A stretch of 64,000 nt of DNA from DASZTV01 sp035548125 (GTDB lineage: Bacteria > Actinomycetota > Actinomycetes > JAFAQI01). Below are positions 8,170-17,327 of this stretch, piece by piece. The notes under the pieces were generated by a model. That model was given only the letters and a program-made list of their open reading frames with translations. It ran no database searches and was not told where the DNA came from. The stretch's first letter is position 1. Every line of letters starts with the position of its first letter. The stretch spans positions 1 through 64,000 of the forward strand of contig DASZTV010000063.1 in assembly GCA_035548125.1 (NCBI GenBank), read 5' to 3'. A program made the translations under genes and the position numbers.

Positions 8170-8979
8170 TCATGAGCTGGGTCCCAGCATGTACGCCCCG
8201 GTCTCGGGGTGGTGGTACCAGCCGCCCGCCGCCTGGGTTCCGCCGTCGACGTGGATGGTCTGGCCGGTGATGTAGGACGAAAGCTCCGACGCCAGGAACA
8301 CTGCAGCGCCCGCCATCTCGTCCACGTGACCGGCACGGCCCATCGGCACCATGTGCTTGATGTTGTCCAGGACGCCGTCGTGCGCCGCAGCCTCAATGCC
8401 TGGCGTCATCGTGAAGTCGGGGGCGAGCGCGTTGACCCGGATGCCGTGTGGCGCGAGCTCCAGCGCAGCAGTCTTCGTGTACTGGATGACGCCGGCTTTG
8501 GCTGCTGCGTAGGCCGCATAGCCCGGAGCCGCCCGTACGCCTTCGATCGACGGGATCGAGATGACGCTGCCACCGATGCCTTCGGCGACCATCCGGCGCG
8601 CCACTCGCTGCGTGCACAGGAACACGTGCCGCAGGTTGGCGCGATAAAGCGCGTCCCACCCGTTCTCCGACGTCTCCAGCAACGGCGAGTGGAACACCCC
8701 GCCGGCGTTGTTGACCAGGATCGTGACGGTGCCGAGCTCGGTTTCGGTACGAGCCAGCGCATCGTCGACCTGCTCCGACTCGCGGACATCGACGGTCAAC
8801 CCGAGCGCCCCGATCTCCGCGGCCGCAGCTGCACCGGTCTCCTCGGTGCGTTCCCAGATCGCGACCTCGGCGCCGAAGGCCTTCAGGCCGGAGGCGATCC
8901 CGCGGCCGATCCCGGATCCAGCGCCGGTGACGACGGCGACGCGCCCGTCCAGCCGGATCTGGCTCGGGTCGATCGCCAC
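8170..8979 (-). CDS. Short-chain dehydrogenase/reductase (SDR)
   Basis: A 269-residue classical SDR from GTG 8979. It has the cofactor motif VTGAGSGIGRG near residue 20, the NNAG motif (LVNNAGGVF), the catalytic Ser in SIPSIEG, and YAAYAAAKAG supplying the Tyr-x3-Lys pair. IWERTEE after the second strand, without a basic residue at the usual NADP position, favours NAD(H). It ends with the family signature GQTIHVDGGTQAAGGW. It is placed between P450 and LLM oxidoreductase genes and probably oxidises a hydroxylated intermediate to a ketone or aldehyde. Confidence 0.92.
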   Translation of the reverse strand: MAIDPSQIRLDGRVAVVTGAGSGIGRGIASGLKAFGAEVAIWERTEETGAAAAAEIGALGLTVDVRESEQVDDALARTETELGTVTILVNNAGGVFHSPLLETSENGWDALYRANLRHVFLCTQRVARRMVAEGIGGSVISIPSIEGVRAAPGYAAYAAAKAGVIQYTKTAALELAPHGIRVNALAPDFTMTPGIEAAAHDGVLDNIKHMVPMGRAGHVDEMAGAAVFLASELSSYITGQTIHVDGGTQAAGGWYHHPETGAYMLGPSS

Positions 8980-8999
8980 AGTCGTCGGACGCGTCGCGC

Positions 9000-10226
9000 T
9001 TAGGTGAGGACCTGGACCGGCACGTTGTGCCAGCCGGAGACGTTCGTCATCGCCACCCGGGCCAGGCCCTCGCGGATGACTTCGTAGCGCGGCATGAAGT
9101 CGAGCAGCATGTCGAGCGCGATCGCGCTCTCCATCCGCGCCAAGGCAGCCCCGAGGCAGCTGTGAATGCCGTAGCCGAACCCGACGTTGACCGCCTGGTC
9201 ACGCGGCCGGTCGAGGTCGAACCTGTCGGGATCCGGGAACGCGCGCTCGTCGCGGTTGGCGGCGGCGGGCACGATCATGACCGCCTTGCCCTTCGGGATG
9301 GTCACGCCGTGCAGCGTGATCTCCCGTTCGGTCCAGCGGACCGCGTACTGCGCGGGAGCCTCGTAGCGCAGCAGCTCCTCAACCGCGTTGGGGATCAACG
9401 TGCGGTCCCCCTGCAGTCGCTCCCAGTGCTCGGGCTGCTCGCCGAAGACGTACGCCGCGTTTCCGACGAGCTTGGTGACCGTCTCCGCGCCGGCGCCGCC
9501 GAGCAAGCTGCAGAACCCAGCGATCTCGGCGTCGTCGAGCGCCAACTCGCTGCCGTCGTCCCGGGTGACGTGTGCCGCGATCAGCTCGCTGATCATGTCG
9601 TTCTGCGGGTCGGCGCGCCGCTGCTGGATCAGGTCGAAGTAGAGCATGCCGGACGCGATGCCCGCCTCCATGCCCTCCTGCGTCATGTGGATCGAACCCG
9701 GCTCGCGTTCCAGGCTCTTGTCGATCCAGTGGCGGATCTGCTGGCGGTGCTCCGCAGGCACGCCGAGCATCGTCGTGATGATCTCGACGGGGAACAGCGC
9801 CGAGAAGTCCTGCACCACGTCGAAGCCGGTCGGGTCACACTGCGAGAGGAACCGGGCGATGGTCTCGCGCACCATCGGTTCGAGCTTCGCCACCGCCTTC
9901 GGCGTGAACACCCGGTTGACCAGGCTGCGCATGGTCCGGTGCTCGGGCGGGTCCATCAGGATCACCAGCGGCACCGGCGGCGCGGTGCCGGTCAGGACCA
10001 TGCCCAAGTCGATGCCCCGCGCAGAGGAGAACGTCTCGGTGTCGCGATAGGCGGCCAGCACGTCCTCGTGCCGCGTGATCGCGAAGAAGTCGTACTTCTC
10101 GCTGTAGTAGACGGGCGCCTCGTCACGCATCCGCCGGTAGGTCTCCCACGGTGCGTTGAAGAAGTCGTCGGAGAACGGGTCGAACTCGACGGGTTCGGAA
10201 GTTCGGGGCAGAGCCGTCTCCGTCAC
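9000..10226 (-). CDS. Cytochrome P450
   Basis: A 408-residue soluble bacterial P450. Conserved parts are the I-helix oxygen-activation segment GGAGAETVTKLVGN, the K-helix ExxR in AVEELLRYEAP, and the haem-binding loop FGYGIHSCLGAALARME with the Cys ligand. GTG 10226 (VTETALPRTSEPVEFDPFS) overlaps the CaiB stop by 4 bases; a longer reading would run into that gene. The ALARME segment after the Cys is common in CYP125/CYP142-like and related lipid-oxidising families, but I cannot name the subfamily. No ferredoxin gene lies in this operon; the one at 17324-17518 could serve it. Confidence 0.92.
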   Translation of the reverse strand: MTETALPRTSEPVEFDPFSDDFFNAPWETYRRMRDEAPVYYSEKYDFFAITRHEDVLAAYRDTETFSSARGIDLGMVLTGTAPPVPLVILMDPPEHRTMRSLVNRVFTPKAVAKLEPMVRETIARFLSQCDPTGFDVVQDFSALFPVEIITTMLGVPAEHRQQIRHWIDKSLEREPGSIHMTQEGMEAGIASGMLYFDLIQQRRADPQNDMISELIAAHVTRDDGSELALDDAEIAGFCSLLGGAGAETVTKLVGNAAYVFGEQPEHWERLQGDRTLIPNAVEELLRYEAPAQYAVRWTEREITLHGVTIPKGKAVMIVPAAANRDERAFPDPDRFDLDRPRDQAVNVGFGYGIHSCLGAALARMESAIALDMLLDFMPRYEVIREGLARVAMTNVSGWHNVPVQVLT

Positions 10227-11449
10227 AGGATTGCTCCCGACTCCTTGTACTTCTCGATGTCCTCCCACGCCACGCCGGCCTCGAGCAGCAGCTCCTCGGT
10301 GTGCTGCCCGTGCTCGGGCGCGCCGGGCGGAACCACCTGCTGCTCGTCGAACTGCACCGGGTTGACCGGCATCGCGAACGGCGCGCCGCTCATCGACGTG
10401 ATCGTCGGGATGTAGCCGTTGGCGATCACGTCGGGATCCTCGTGCAGCTCGTACGCCGACTGGACCGGGCCCCACGCGCCGGAGAGGTTCTCGAGAATCT
10501 CGCTCCACTCCGCGAGAGTCTTGGCAGCGAACTCCTCATCGAGCGTCGCGATCAGCTCGACACGGTTGTTGAAGCGGTTCATCGGCTCGGCATACCGCTC
10601 GTCGGTGACGAGGTCGGGCCGTCCGATCACGGTGCAGAACTCCGCGAAGAACTTGTCGCCCTGGAGCATCATCAGCGTGATGTAGCGGTCGTCCTTGGTC
10701 TTGTAGTTGCCGACCAGGGGGTTCGGCACCGACTTGCGGTCGAACTTCGGGATCGGGTCCTTCTCGTACAGCTTCGAGCTGGTGACGTCAGGACTGAGGT
10801 TCCAGGCCGCGAGGGCGAGGAGCGACACGTCGACGACGGACGCCTGGCCGGTGCGCTCCTTCTTGAACAAGGCGGCGACGATCCCGCCGGCTATCGTCAT
10901 GCCCCCCATCACGTCGCCGAAGGCAGGCCGGGGCGACACGATGCCGTCAGTACCTGGGGGTGCACTCAGAGTGAGCTGATGGCCTACGCCGCCGCGCGAC
11001 CAGTACGAAACGCCGTCGTAGCCGGGCTTGTCCTTGCCGGGGCCGTTCGGGCCGTACGCCGATCCACGCACGTAGATGATGTCGGGGTTGACCTTGCGGA
11101 TGTCGTCGAGATCGATGCCCAGCTTCTTGCGGACCTTCGGCAGGTAGTTGGTCACGAACACATCCGCAGTCTCGGCGAGCTTGTAGAGCACCTCCCTGCC
11201 ACCCTCGGTCGTGAGGTCGATCCCGATCGATCGCTTGCCGCGGTTGGGCATCTCGATCATGTAGTTGACGCCGCCCTTGCCGGCCGGCACCAAGCCCATC
11301 GTCACGAGGCCGCGCTGCGGGTCGCCGCCCTCCCTCGGCTCGACCTTGATGACGTCGGCGCCCCACTCGGCGAGCACGGCGCCCGCAGCAGGAACGAAGG
11401 TCCAGGCAGACACCTCGAGGATCTTGACCCCGGCGAGGACGTCGTTCAA
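10223..11449 (-). CDS. CaiB/BaiF family III CoA-transferase
   Basis: A 408-residue enzyme from TTG 11449 (LNDVLAGVKILEVSAW). It moves CoA between carboxylic acids without ATP. Family features in order are VKILEVSAWTFVPAAGAVLAEWGADVIKVE, NRGKRSIGIDL, ADVFVTNYLP, and AFGDVMGG, where the Asp near residue 178 aligns with the covalent catalytic Asp of formyl-CoA transferase. Its overlap with the P450 shows tight coupling, so it probably activates the acid handled by this operon or recycles CoA from the product. It lies 60 bases after the amidohydrolase gene. Confidence 0.9.
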   Translation of the reverse strand: MNDVLAGVKILEVSAWTFVPAAGAVLAEWGADVIKVEPREGGDPQRGLVTMGLVPAGKGGVNYMIEMPNRGKRSIGIDLTTEGGREVLYKLAETADVFVTNYLPKVRKKLGIDLDDIRKVNPDIIYVRGSAYGPNGPGKDKPGYDGVSYWSRGGVGHQLTLSAPPGTDGIVSPRPAFGDVMGGMTIAGGIVAALFKKERTGQASVVDVSLLALAAWNLSPDVTSSKLYEKDPIPKFDRKSVPNPLVGNYKTKDDRYITLMMLQGDKFFAEFCTVIGRPDLVTDERYAEPMNRFNNRVELIATLDEEFAAKTLAEWSEILENLSGAWGPVQSAYELHEDPDVIANGYIPTITSMSGAPFAMPVNPVQFDEQQVVPPGAPEHGQHTEELLLEAGVAWEDIEKYKESGAIL

Positions 11450-11509
11450 CGCGCTGCTCCTTCGGTCCTAATGTCCACGTGCATGAGTGAGGTGCTGGGC
11501 AGGCAGCGC

Positions 11510-12706
11510 TCAGGCGCCGACCGGGACCTTGATGTCGAAGAGATCACACATGTTCCCGCCCATGATCCGCTCGATGTCGGACTGGTCGAGTCCCGCGAGG
11601 TCGTCGACGTAGGAGATCGGGTCCGAAAGGCCCTCGGGGTGCGGCCAGTCGGAGCCGAAGACCACGCGGTCCGCGCCGACCATCTTCACGATGTCGATGA
11701 AGTTGTCTTCCCAGAACGGGCTGATGTAGATGCAGCGCTTGAAGGCCTCGATCGGGTTCTCGGGGAACTCCTGCGGCATCTTCTTGTAGACGCTGGACAG
11801 GTTCTCGAACAGGTGCGGGATCCAGCCGGCGCCGTTCTCGATCGACAGGATCCGCAGGTCGGGGTTACGCGTGAGGGCGCCGTGGCACACCAGCGCCATC
11901 ATCGCGTCCTCGATCGGACGGTGCCCCATCGCGGCCATCCGGAACGCGGTCGGCCGGAACGGCAGGAACTCCTTCGACGGCTCCCACGCATTGAGCAGCT
12001 CGGCGTAGCCGGAGTCCGAGGCGTGCATCGACACCGGGATTCCGGCCTTCACGCACTCGGCCCAGAACGGGTCGAACTCGGGCAGCCCGAACGAGCGGCT
12101 GCCCTGATAGCTCGGCACCGGGGCCGGGCGGACCAGCACGGTCTTCGCGCCGCGCTCCAGACACCAGTGCAGCTCCTCGATGGCGCGCTCGACGTTCGGC
12201 AGCGTGATGACCGGCGTGGAGAAGATCCGGCCCTCGTAGTCGAACTGCCACTGCTCGTACATCCACTCGTTGAGCGCGTGGATGACGTCGATGGTGAGGT
12301 CCGGGTCGTCCTTCATCCGCTCCTCGACCAGGCTGGCGAGGGTCGGGAACATCAGGCTGTAGTCCAGGCCGAGCTCGTCCATGACCTCCAGCCGCGCCGC
12401 CGGCTCGCGGAAGGCCGGGATCGCCCGCATCGGCTCGCCCATCACCTCGCGGAACGACTTCCCCTCGGGGTTGCCGTGGCGGTAGTACTCCTCCTGCGCG
12501 CCGGGGCGCGCGACGACGTCGAACGTCGGGTTCGGGATGTAGTCGCTGATCTGGCCGCGGACGACGATCTTGGTACGGCCGCGCACGTCGATGTAGTCGA
12601 TCGCGTTCTTGGCGTGGTCCGGCAGGAACTTGGTGAGCGCCTCTTTGGGCTCGTAGAAGTGGTTGTCCGCGTCGAAGACCGGATACCCAAGTTCGCGAGA
12701 CGGCAC
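11510..12706 (-). CDS. Amidohydrolase family protein (ACMSD-like, Amidohydro_2)
   Basis: A 398-residue metal-dependent TIM-barrel hydrolase or decarboxylase. It starts GYPVFDADNHFYEP, a variant of the DxHxH entry in which D-x-N-H replaces the usual H-x-H. Other expected residues include His in SMHASDSG and the terminal metal ligand Asp in VVFGSDWPHPEG. This lineage is common in actinobacterial steroid and terpenoid gene clusters. GTG 12706 follows GAGGGAG with a 6-base spacer. It is the first gene of the minus-strand operon and lies just downstream of the 7-2-7 inverted repeat. The substrate is unknown. Confidence 0.85.
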   Translation of the reverse strand: MPSRELGYPVFDADNHFYEPKEALTKFLPDHAKNAIDYIDVRGRTKIVVRGQISDYIPNPTFDVVARPGAQEEYYRHGNPEGKSFREVMGEPMRAIPAFREPAARLEVMDELGLDYSLMFPTLASLVEERMKDDPDLTIDVIHALNEWMYEQWQFDYEGRIFSTPVITLPNVERAIEELHWCLERGAKTVLVRPAPVPSYQGSRSFGLPEFDPFWAECVKAGIPVSMHASDSGYAELLNAWEPSKEFLPFRPTAFRMAAMGHRPIEDAMMALVCHGALTRNPDLRILSIENGAGWIPHLFENLSSVYKKMPQEFPENPIEAFKRCIYISPFWEDNFIDIVKMVGADRVVFGSDWPHPEGLSDPISYVDDLAGLDQSDIERIMGGNMCDLFDIKVPVGA

Positions 12707-12744
12707 GAGAACTCCCTCGTCAGGGGGTCACTGAGGCTTGCAAG

Positions 12745-12760
12745 AGTGGCGGTCGCCACT
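12745..12760. promoter_or_regulatory. AGTGGCG-GT-CGCCACT inverted repeat in a divergent promoter
   Basis: Perfect 7-base arms at 12745-12751 and 12754-12760 are separated by two bases. The site lies between the divergent amidohydrolase (12706) and TesB (12811) starts. On the minus strand CATAAG at 12764-12759 could be the -10 element, so a bound repressor would block it. The size and symmetry fit a TetR or GntR operator. Confidence 0.5.
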
Positions 12761-12810
12761 TATGAGAACGACGTTACCACCTGGCGGAGAGCCTCCGCTA
12801 CGGTTCCTCC

Positions 12811-13632
12811 GTGCCTTTCGACCTCGCCAACCTGATCGCCCGCATGGACCTCCGCGAGACCGCTCCGGGGACCTATGACGGGGACAACCTCGATCTGGAC
12901 TACCGCCGTGTCTTCGGCGGCCAGATCCTCGCCCAGACCATCGAGGCGCTGCACCGGAACAGTGACGGCAAGTCGCTGAAGTCACTGTGGCAGCAGTTCC
13001 CCCGGGAGGGCGACGTGGCCCTGCCGATGAGCTACAACGTCACCGTTCACCAGGCCGGGAGGACCTACGCGACGCTCGGCGTGCAGGCCACCCAGCAGGG
13101 CAAGCTGATCAGTGTCGCGGCTGCCTCGCTGCACGCCCCGGAGGAAGGCCTGTCGCATCCGGCCGAGATGCCGAACGTGCCCGGGCCGGACTCGGGCACG
13201 ACCACCGTGATCGACATGATCCCCTGGGAGATCTCGGTGATCACCGACGCCGACCTCGGCTCCCCCGACGCACATCCCCCGCACTTTCAGTGGTGGCAAC
13301 GGACCCCTGCACTGTCTTCGCTCGGTGCTGAGGACTCTGACTGGACCCACCAGGCGCTGCTCGCCCACTCGACAGATCTGACCGTCATCGGCACCGCGCT
13401 GCTTCCGGTCGAGGGGCTGTCCCAGGCCGACACCGGCACCAAGTTCCACTCGGCCGTGACGTCACACACGCTGTGGTTCCACCAGCCGTTCCGGATGGAC
13501 GAGTGGCTGCTGGTCGACCAGCACTCCCCGGTCCTCAGCGGCAGTCGCGGCTTCGGGCGCGGGGACGTCTGGACCCAGGACGGTCGCCTGGTCGCGAGCT
13601 TCGCCCAGGAGTCGATGGTCCGCCCGCTCTGA
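12811..13632 (+). CDS. Acyl-CoA thioesterase II (TesB-like)
   Basis: A 273-residue double-hotdog thioesterase that hydrolyses acyl-CoA to acid plus CoA. The first hotdog contains RVFGGQILAQTIEAL and TYATLGVQATQQGKLISVAAASLH. The second ends SPVLSGSRGFGRGDVW followed by GRLVASFAQESMVRP, matching the TesB C-terminal motif in which the Gln is catalytic. The length matches the family (about 285). GTG 12811 has no obvious ribosome-binding site. A TACGGT -10-like element at 12799-12804 suggests a leaderless message. It is divergent from the catabolic operon and may be co-regulated through the site at 12745-12760. Confidence 0.92.
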   Translation: MPFDLANLIARMDLRETAPGTYDGDNLDLDYRRVFGGQILAQTIEALHRNSDGKSLKSLWQQFPREGDVALPMSYNVTVHQAGRTYATLGVQATQQGKLISVAAASLHAPEEGLSHPAEMPNVPGPDSGTTTVIDMIPWEISVITDADLGSPDAHPPHFQWWQRTPALSSLGAEDSDWTHQALLAHSTDLTVIGTALLPVEGLSQADTGTKFHSAVTSHTLWFHQPFRMDEWLLVDQHSPVLSGSRGFGRGDVWTQDGRLVASFAQESMVRPL

Positions 13633-13647
13633 CCCGATGCCGCGCAG

Positions 13648-14565
13648 CTAGGCGTCCGCGCGGGCCTTGTCCTTCAGCGAAGGAACGATCGGGGGGGCCT
13701 CTCGCCAGTTCGGCACCCCGTGCGCCTCGTCCGCCACCGGGTACTTGTCCTCACGGACCTCGGCCCAGTGCGAGTGGTTGAGCTGGTGCAGCGTGAAGCA
13801 CGACTGCAGCGCGTTGTAGAAGCCCATGTTGTCGACGGTCTGGTTGACCGACTCCTTGATGAGCAACGCGGCCATCGTGGGCACCTTGCAGATCCGCCGG
13901 GCGAGCGCGAGGGTCTGCGCCGCGAGCTCCTCGCGCTTGAACACCTTGCTCACCATGCCGAGGTCGTACGCCTCGTGGATGCTGATCGAGTCGCTGAGGA
14001 GCATCAGCTCCTTGGTCTTACGGGGGCCGAACTCCCACGGGTGGCCGAAGTACTCCATGCCACACATACCGAGGCGGGTCCCGACGACGTCGGCAAAGAC
14101 CACCTCCTCACTTCCCACGATGAGGTCGCACGCCCAGATCAGCATGAGGCCCGCCGAGTAGACCTCACCGTGTACCTGCGCGATCGTGATCTTTCGAAGG
14201 TTGCGCCAGCGCAACGTGTTCTGGAAGAAGTAGTGCCACTCCTGGAGCATTCGCTCCTCGGCACCCTCGCGCGTAGCCCCGTTGATCCTTCGGGTCGGGT
14301 GCTGATCGGGGCCCGGCGCGTACTCCGCCATCGACGCCTTGGATCCCATGTCATGGCCGGAGGAGAACATCGGACCTTCGCCGGCGAGGATGACCACCCT
14401 GACGTTGTCGTCCTCTTCGGCATGCAGGAACGCCTCGTTCAGCTCGACCAGCATTCCCCGGTTCTGCGCGTTGCGCTGCTCCGGGCGGTTGAGCAGGATC
14501 CGGACGATCTGACCGTCGTCTTCCGTCTCGTACTTGATGAACTTGAACGCGGTCACGTCGGTCAC
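13648..14565 (-). CDS. Enoyl-CoA hydratase/isomerase (crotonase) family protein
   Basis: A 305-residue crotonase, somewhat longer than the usual 260. It has VRILLNRPEQRNAQNRGML and MFSSGHDMGS for CoA binding and the first oxyanion-hole segment. QVHGEVYSAGLMLIWACDLIV supplies the second. The usual second catalytic Glu region reads ADVVGTRLGMCGMEYFGHPW, which differs from typical hydratases, so the exact reaction is open. A clear AAGGAG lies 6 bases before GTG 14565. It is the last gene of the TetR-led operon and the only one there separated by a gap (53 bases). Confidence 0.87.
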   Translation of the reverse strand: MTDVTAFKFIKYETEDDGQIVRILLNRPEQRNAQNRGMLVELNEAFLHAEEDDNVRVVILAGEGPMFSSGHDMGSKASMAEYAPGPDQHPTRRINGATREGAEERMLQEWHYFFQNTLRWRNLRKITIAQVHGEVYSAGLMLIWACDLIVGSEEVVFADVVGTRLGMCGMEYFGHPWEFGPRKTKELMLLSDSISIHEAYDLGMVSKVFKREELAAQTLALARRICKVPTMAALLIKESVNQTVDNMGFYNALQSCFTLHQLNHSHWAEVREDKYPVADEAHGVPNWREAPPIVPSLKDKARADA

Positions 14566-14618
14566 TGTCGCTCCTTGGTTGCGGTCTGCGATGTTAGCTA
14601 CTACCGGCTGGCGGGACG

Positions 14619-15785
14619 CTAGTAAGGCCTGGGGAGCCCGAGCACGTGCTGGGCGATGATGTTCCGCTGGATCTCGGAAGTCCCGGCGTAGATCGTCGTT
14701 CCCTTCGCGTTGCGGACGGCGTACTCGATCTCCCCGCCCTGCAACGTCGTCGGGTCACCCCAGGCGCGCAACCCGTCGGCGCCGACGAGCTCCAGCGTCT
14801 GGTCGGCCTGCGCCTCGAGTCGCTCGGTGCTGAACAGCTTCGCCATCGAGCCGCGGCCGTGCGCGTCGAGGTCGTGGACGCCCTGACTGAGGGCGCGACG
14901 CTGCAGCAGCAGCGACACCTCGATCTCCGCGATCGACCGTCCGATTCGCTCCCGGACCGCGGGATCCGTCGCGCGACTGCGGCCCTCGTCGTCCTCCGTC
15001 TCGCGCGCCCACGCCACGAACGCGTCCAGCAACCGGATCTGCTCCCCGACGAAGGCGGCCGTGTGCTCGTGCATGAACGCCAGGCCCATCACGTTCCACC
15101 CGCCGTCGACCTCGCCGATTCGCCAGGCGTCGTCGACGTGGACGTCGTTGTAGAACGTGATGTTGGTGCGCTCCCCGGACATCGTGCGCACCTCGCGCAC
15201 CTCGACGCCTGGCTGGTCGAGCGGCACCAGGAAGGTCGTCAGGCCGCGATGCTTGGCGGCGTCGGGGTTGGTACGCGCGAGCATGAAGACGTAGTCCGCG
15301 ATCTGCGCGTTGGTGGTGAACATCTTCGAGCCGTTGATGCGCCAGCCCTCGCCGTGGCGCTCCGCCCGGGTTGCCGCGGCGGCGGCGTCCGAGCCGTTCT
15401 CCGGCTCGGTGAAGCCCAGCGCGATCACGACCTCGCCGCGCAGCGCCTTCGGCACGATCTCCTCGCGCTGCTCCTTCGTGCCCATCATCGCGATGACGTG
15501 CGAGACCGTCATCGTCGTACCGATCGCGTACATCGGCGCGTTCCGCGCCTGCATCTCCTCGCGATGCCCGATCAGGTCAGCGCTGTCGCGGCCCGCGCCC
15601 CCGTGCTCAGGTGCCCAGTCCAGCGCCAGCAGGCGGGCCTCGGCGAGGGCTTTGGCGAAGTCCGCGTCATGGTTGGTGCCTGTGACGTAGCACCGCTCGA
15701 GCATCTCCGGAGTCAGGACCTCGTCGAGGAACGCCTTCGTCCGCGCCCGCAGCTCATCGCTCTTCTCGCCCAGCCGGAAGTCCAT
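14619..15785 (-). CDS. Acyl-CoA dehydrogenase, large partner of a probable alpha/beta pair
   Basis: A 388-residue flavoenzyme subunit. It shows LGFTEPENGSDAAAA and GSKMFTTNAQIADY (FAD and substrate contacts) and ends with GTTIYAGTSEIQRNIIAQHVLGLPR, the typical C-terminal FAD loop. It is immediately followed in transcription order by nothing closer than the crotonase, and is preceded by a shorter dehydrogenase gene with a one-base TGATG overlap. In actinobacterial sterol side-chain degradation such adjacent genes form heterotetrameric dehydrogenases in which only one subunit holds the catalytic Glu. The same architecture is inferred here. Confidence 0.88.
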   Translation of the reverse strand: MDFRLGEKSDELRARTKAFLDEVLTPEMLERCYVTGTNHDADFAKALAEARLLALDWAPEHGGAGRDSADLIGHREEMQARNAPMYAIGTTMTVSHVIAMMGTKEQREEIVPKALRGEVVIALGFTEPENGSDAAAAATRAERHGEGWRINGSKMFTTNAQIADYVFMLARTNPDAAKHRGLTTFLVPLDQPGVEVREVRTMSGERTNITFYNDVHVDDAWRIGEVDGGWNVMGLAFMHEHTAAFVGEQIRLLDAFVAWARETEDDEGRSRATDPAVRERIGRSIAEIEVSLLLQRRALSQGVHDLDAHGRGSMAKLFSTERLEAQADQTLELVGADGLRAWGDPTTLQGGEIEYAVRNAKGTTIYAGTSEIQRNIIAQHVLGLPRPY

Positions 15786-16819
15786 CAGCCGATCTCCGCC
15801 AGCTGAGGATCCGCGGCCAGCCGCAGGTCAGCGGCGCGCCGGAAGCTCGCCTGCGGGCTTTCCAGCAGCGCGCCCCAGCTGCGCGCCCGCCGGTAGTACA
15901 TCTGGATCGGGTACTCGAGCATGAAGCCGTAGCCGCCATGGAAGTGCAGCGCGTAGTAGCTGGTGTCGCGTGCCGTCTCCGCCGCGAATCCGAGCGACAT
16001 CGCAGCCAGCTCAGGAAACCGCTCGGGCTCCTCGTCGCGCGCCCACGCTGCCTCGTGCACGAGCAGCTCGCAGCCGTCGACCTCACTCGCGCGGTCGGCA
16101 AGCGGATGGGCCACCCCTTGGAACGAGCCGAGGGTCCGGTCGAACGCCTTGCGCTCGAGCACGTACGCGACGCCGATCTCGAGCGCCCTCGCGGCGAGCC
16201 CGGTCAACGCGGCCGCGGTGAGCACCCGCCACTCATCGACGGCGGTCGCGAACGCGTCCAATGCGACGGGCCCCGAGGCGATCACCCGATCGTCCGCCGC
16301 CAGCGACAGGTCGGCAACCGGCTGCGAGCCGAGGGTCGAGACCGCAGTCGCCCGACCGTCGGTCGGGACCAGCACCAAGTCCTCGCCGCGACGGACGACG
16401 ACGGCGTCGGCAACCGCGCCCGCCGGGACGAGCTCGGCACGGTCGCGGCGCGCCGGGCGCACCGCCAACGTCACCAGCCGGCGGCCGGCCACCATGTCTG
16501 CGACCAGCTGGCCGGCCACGTCGCCGAGTGAGGCGAGCAGCCGCGCCGTGACCTGCGCTTCCACCAGCGGTGCCGGCGCGACGAATCGGCCGTGCTGTTC
16601 CGCGACCAGCGCCAGGTCGAGCAACGTGGCACCGTGCCCGCCCGCGGTCTCCGGCACAGCCATCGACACGGCATCGGTGTCGAGGAGCGCCCGCCACAGC
16701 TCAGGCGAGTGACCGAGCGGCTCACTCGCGCGCACCCGCTCGGGCGGAGCGCCGTCCGCGTAGAGCGCCGCAAACGCGTCGATCAGCTGGCGCTGCTCGG
16801 GACTCGGGCGGACGTCCAC
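15785..16819 (-). CDS. Acyl-CoA dehydrogenase, short partner subunit
   Basis: A 344-residue acyl-CoA dehydrogenase homologue from GTG 16819. The C-terminal half is recognisable: VLERKAFDRTLGSFQGVAHPLADRA, then YALHFHGGYGFMLEYPIQMYYRRARSW. The middle beta domain is short and divergent, and the usual substrate loop (the EPxxGSD motif) is missing. That is typical of the non-catalytic or half-site partner of heteromeric dehydrogenases. It overlaps the larger partner by one base and lies one base after the thioesterase stop, which fits assembly of a stable complex. Confidence 0.83.
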   Translation of the reverse strand: MDVRPSPEQRQLIDAFAALYADGAPPERVRASEPLGHSPELWRALLDTDAVSMAVPETAGGHGATLLDLALVAEQHGRFVAPAPLVEAQVTARLLASLGDVAGQLVADMVAGRRLVTLAVRPARRDRAELVPAGAVADAVVVRRGEDLVLVPTDGRATAVSTLGSQPVADLSLAADDRVIASGPVALDAFATAVDEWRVLTAAALTGLAARALEIGVAYVLERKAFDRTLGSFQGVAHPLADRASEVDGCELLVHEAAWARDEEPERFPELAAMSLGFAAETARDTSYYALHFHGGYGFMLEYPIQMYYRRARSWGALLESPQASFRRAADLRLAADPQLAEIG

Positions 16820-16820
16820 G

Positions 16821-17327
16821 TCAGTCGGCCTCCGGTCGCGGCATCGGACCGCGCAGGTCGAGCTGGCCTTCGCGTAGCTCGACGACGACGAACGTCGCCG
16901 TCGCCGTCGCGCACCACACGTCGCGGCCCATGTTGCGTACTTCGACCCGCACCACGGCCATTCGCTTGCCCTGCCGAAGCACGGTTGCCTCTGCCCGAGC
17001 CGGACCGACGGTCACGGCGGACATGAAATGGAGGTTCATGTCGGAGGTCGCCGCACTGTGACCCGGCGGAACCGCCGCCAGCGCGGCGCGTCCCGCGACG
17101 ATGTCGACCAGGGTCGCGAGCAGCCCGCCCTGCAGCCCGCCCCGGCTGTTGGCGACCCGCGGCGACAGGGGCATCTCCATCGCCAGATCACAGCCTTCGA
17201 CCGGCACGTCGTACATGCCGAGCTGGCCAAGAATGTGCGCCTTCGAGCCCTCGCGGATCGGCTTGGTCAGGCCTTCGGGAGCACCATCAGGCTCTGCCAG
17301 TTGTGCCGGCTCGGTGCCGGAGGTCAT
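16821..17327 (-). CDS. PaaI-like hotdog-fold thioesterase
   Basis: A 168-residue single-hotdog protein. The core motif NSRGGLQGGLLATLVDIVAGRAAL corresponds to the PaaI signature G-x-x-H-G-G-x-x-x-x-L-x-D, with Gln in place of the usual His. Next come SDMNLHFMSAVTVGPARAEATVLRQGKRM and a final strand WCATATATFVVV. ATG 17327 overlaps the ferredoxin stop by 4 bases. It could hydrolyse stalled CoA thioesters in this operon. Substitution of the His is seen in some active members, so activity is likely but not certain. Confidence 0.8.
   Translation of the reverse strand: MTSGTEPAQLAEPDGAPEGLTKPIREGSKAHILGQLGMYDVPVEGCDLAMEMPLSPRVANSRGGLQGGLLATLVDIVAGRAALAAVPPGHSAATSDMNLHFMSAVTVGPARAEATVLRQGKRMAVVRVEVRNMGRDVWCATATATFVVVELREGQLDLRGPMPRPEAD

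Noticed and set aside
10301..12835. An 844-codon open frame on the plus strand, opposite the P450/CaiB/amidohydrolase genes
   Set aside because: Its product is Arg/His/Asp-rich with no recognisable domain, and the minus strand carries three clear enzymes over the same bases. Long antisense frames are expected at this GC content.
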